DNA of 64,000 nt from contig CAVUCE010000008.1 in NCBI GenBank assembly GCA_963739985.1, positions 372,001-436,000 of the forward strand, written 5' to 3'. The notes beneath the pieces are model-generated. The model had not been told where the DNA came from and searched no databases. It was given only the letters and a program-made list of their open reading frames with translations. The position numbers and the translations under genes were made by a program. Positions within the stretch are counted from its first letter, which is position 1; each line of letters starts with the position of its first letter. This document shows, one piece after another, positions 63,568 to 64,000 of this stretch. The DNA is from CAVUCE01 sp963739985. Its GTDB lineage: Bacteria; Bacteroidota; Ignavibacteria; Ignavibacteriales; Ignavibacteriaceae.

Positions 63568-64000
63568 TTGGATATTATTTTTGGTACAGATGGTTGGCGT
63601 GGACTGTTAGATAGCGAGATGAATGATGATACTGTTTCCTTAGTAGCTCAAGCTTTTGCTGATTATTGCAATGGTGAATTCGCTTCACCCCAAATTGCAA
63701 TTGGATATGATGGAAGAAGAAATTCAAAACACTTTGCAACACTCTTTTCTCAAATACTAAATTCGAATAATATAAAAGTATTTTTATCTGATACGGTTAT
63801 CCCGACACCGGTGTTATCATTTTATGTTAAAGCTAAGAAATTGAATGCAGGTGTGATGATAACCGCTTCTCACAATCCCCCGGAATATAATGGCGTTAAA
63901 TTTAAAGCTTCTTACGGCGGACCTTTCTTCACTGAAGAAACTTTGAAGGTAGAGAAACTACTTGGAAATTCTGAAATTAAAAGCTTCGAGAAAAATGTTA
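63568..64000 (+). CDS. Phosphohexomutase (phosphomannomutase/phosphoglucomutase family), 5' part
   Basis: The frame begins at TTG 63568, with AGGAG eight bases upstream, and is open to the right edge (144 codons). It reads FGTDGWRGL at the start and later the active-site serine loop TASHNPPEYNGVKF, both signatures of the alpha-D-phosphohexomutase superfamily. An Asn-Pro-Pro in the loop and the GTDGWRG opening fit the phosphoglucomutase/phosphomannomutase-like group, with phosphoglucosamine mutase also possible. It likely interconverts hexose or GlcN phosphates made by the upstream NanE route. C-terminal part not visible. Confidence 0.93.
   Translation, partial: MDIIFGTDGWRGLLDSEMNDDTVSLVAQAFADYCNGEFASPQIAIGYDGRRNSKHFATLFSQILNSNNIKVFLSDTVIPTPVLSFYVKAKKLNAGVMITASHNPPEYNGVKFKASYGGPFFTEETLKVEKLLGNSEIKSFEKNV

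Overview
The window looks like a chromosomal segment of a low-GC, Gram-negative member of the Bacteroidota/Ignavibacteriota lineage, most likely Ignavibacteria. This is inferred from six large exported proteins with a type IX secretion (T9SS) C-terminal sorting domain of the NYPNPFNPSTTI kind followed by a basic LMK/LLK end, from a PorV/PorQ-like protein, a TonB-dependent receptor with a carboxypeptidase-regulatory N-terminus, AT-rich spacers and generally weak Shine-Dalgarno sequences. No phage, insertion sequence or CRISPR array was seen. One gene is cut at each edge.

Left part (1-6034, minus strand): a tightly packed operon, with genes overlapping or abutting. It encodes a NodB-type polysaccharide deacetylase, a family 2 glycosyltransferase carrying a one-base frameshift in an A8/T8 run, a radical SAM enzyme, a DUF1207-like outer-membrane protein, an M50 membrane protease, a lipoprotein and a beta-propeller protein that runs off the left edge. 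It suggests envelope glycan or surface modification work.

6.2-23.4 kb: mostly single housekeeping genes. These are an EamA transporter, pdxH, a Kgd-type fused 2-oxoglutarate decarboxylase/dehydrogenase/E2 protein, a small membrane protein, tRNA-Gly(CCC) and tRNA-Val(UAC), a HEAT-like secreted protein, an ABC-F ATPase with one degenerate ATP site, a NamA-type ene-reductase, an RRM RNA-binding protein behind a terminator-like leader hairpin, a sugar porter, an S9 peptidase, an exported C1 peptidase and two small ORFs.

23.5-42.8 kb: mostly minus-strand secreted and envelope functions. These include a 1490-residue BNR propeller protein, a lipoprotein without a normal start codon, a Leu/Glu-type amino-acid dehydrogenase, a Nudix CoA pyrophosphatase (plus strand), an MFS exporter, a 624-residue repeat protein, a cupin, an M28 peptidase, a lipoprotein thioredoxin, a ferritin-like/VIT1 transporter and a 1537-residue protein with three tandem propeller-like repeats.

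43.2-64.0 kb: an apparent polysaccharide/amino-sugar locus. Read in the direction of transcription, the minus-strand arm runs: T9SS propeller, TonB receptor, secreted partner, PorV-like protein, two outer-membrane proteins, three tandem GHL10 glycosidases, and a DUF5009/HGSNAT-like membrane acetyltransferase. A divergent plus-strand arm encodes a membrane transporter, a hydantoinase/oxoprolinase-like ASKHA protein, NanE and a phosphohexomutase (cut by the right edge). I infer that the minus arm degrades and imports an amino-sugar-containing glycan and the plus arm processes the products. No SusD, NanK or HyuB homologue is present in the window.
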